Both the position numbers and the translations under genes were made by a program. A DNA stretch of 13,351 nt from the NCBI GenBank assembly GCA_016926595.1, contig JAFGOG010000198.1, positions 1 to 13,351 of the forward strand. The letters run 5' to 3'. Positions 13,022 through 13,351 of the stretch are shown here, piece after piece. The notes beneath the pieces were generated by a model. That model was given only the letters and a program-made list of their open reading frames with translations, ran no database searches and had not been told where the DNA came from. Each line of letters starts with the position of its first letter. The stretch's first letter is position 1. Origin of the DNA: Anaerolineae bacterium. Lineage in GTDB: Bacteria; Chloroflexota; Anaerolineae; JAAYZQ01.

Positions 13022-13351
13022 CTACTCCTTCTCCACTTCTCCTGACGGAGAGTCGTCAATGTCGTTCGACGGAGGATCCGATCTCAGATCAGGCCTCTTA
13101 TCGCCGTACGCCTTGCGCATCGCCTCCCAGAAGGCTCCGCCATCCGAGTCGTCCAAGATCTTCTGCTCAGGCAGGGGCTTGGTGCTATAGCCCCGGTCGC
13201 GGCCCAAGGTGGACAGGGTGTAGCGTATGGCGCGCCATACGCCGCGCTCCACGGCGGCGTGAAGCTTGGACTCGGCCATGTCCACCATGGTCTCGCGCGC
13301 ATCGATCCACGCCTCGCGTACCTCGGGATGGCGCTTAATGTAGCCGTCCAC
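13022..13351 (-). CDS. Phage terminase small-subunit-like protein, 5' end cut
   Basis: The frame runs from the window edge to TAG 13024-13022, giving 109 residues. A GTG codon happens to sit at the edge, but the true start is probably outside. The section IKRHPEVREAWIDARETMVD followed by MAESKLHAAVERGVWRAIRY and TLSTLGRDRGYSTK matches a pattern I know from phage small terminases and related helix-turn-helix proteins: '..P.l..a...a......AE..L..av..G...Ai.f.L.t.GrdRGY'. Such proteins recognise phage DNA for packaging. The C-terminal tail is acidic and disordered-looking (DLRSDPPSNDIDDSPSGEVEKE). Family membership is a pattern judgement, but the gene is clearly coding and phage-like. Confidence 0.7.
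   Translation of the reverse strand: MDGYIKRHPEVREAWIDARETMVDMAESKLHAAVERGVWRAIRYTLSTLGRDRGYSTKPLPEQKILDDSDGGAFWEAMRKAYGDKRPDLRSDPPSNDIDDSPSGEVEKE

Overview
The window is a GC-rich (well over 60% by eye) bacterial chromosomal segment. Gene content and product style point to Chloroflexota (Anaerolineae/Caldilineae-like). The clues are a bifunctional phosphoglucose/phosphomannose isomerase, a flavodiiron protein, a PiT phosphate transporter paired with a DUF47 protein, an ABC-F ATPase, and an N-terminus typical of the 'WLLEADNPSARY' proteins common in that phylum. The phylum call is inference from remembered families, not a search.

Left part (1-2081). A minus-strand pair (a DegV family protein, then a protein cut off by the window edge, joined by a TAATG stop/start overlap) diverges from a plus-strand gene for a nucleoside 2-deoxyribosyltransferase-like protein. 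That gene has an almost textbook promoter. Next come a tRNA-Arg(UCU) gene with its own TTGACA-N17-TAGAAT promoter and a 56-residue, strongly basic small protein.

Middle (2183-6876). A divergent RsmI/tetrapyrrole-methylase-like protein is translationally coupled (8-base overlap) to a phosphoglucose/phosphomannose isomerase. This pair converges on a minus-strand ABC-F ATPase, overlapping it by 26 bases. The ABC-F gene has a leader of about 100 bases with a weak terminator-like hairpin. Behind it lies a PfkB-family sugar kinase.

Phosphate and oxygen block (6967-10808, minus). The transcription order is a TIM-barrel sugar-phosphate isomerase/epimerase-like protein, a possible 31-residue ORF, the PiT phosphate permease, its DUF47/PhoU-like partner and an FprA-type flavodiiron protein. 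The PfkB kinase may be the last gene of the same run. Spacing suggests one operon linking phosphate uptake, sugar metabolism and O2/NO detoxification.

Right part (10809-13351). This is the least orderly region. It holds a stretch of about 400 bases with possible gene remains, a four-helix membrane protein of unknown function, and a broken small secreted-protein gene that keeps a strong promoter and signal peptide. Divergently, with its own extended -10 promoter, lies a solitary PD-(D/E)XK (Cas4/RecB-like) nuclease. At the edge is the 3' part of a phage terminase-small-subunit-like gene, possibly coupled to a small ORF. The edge is therefore probably the boundary of a prophage or mobile element. 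I see no CRISPR array, no insertion sequence and no clear new multi-gene system.
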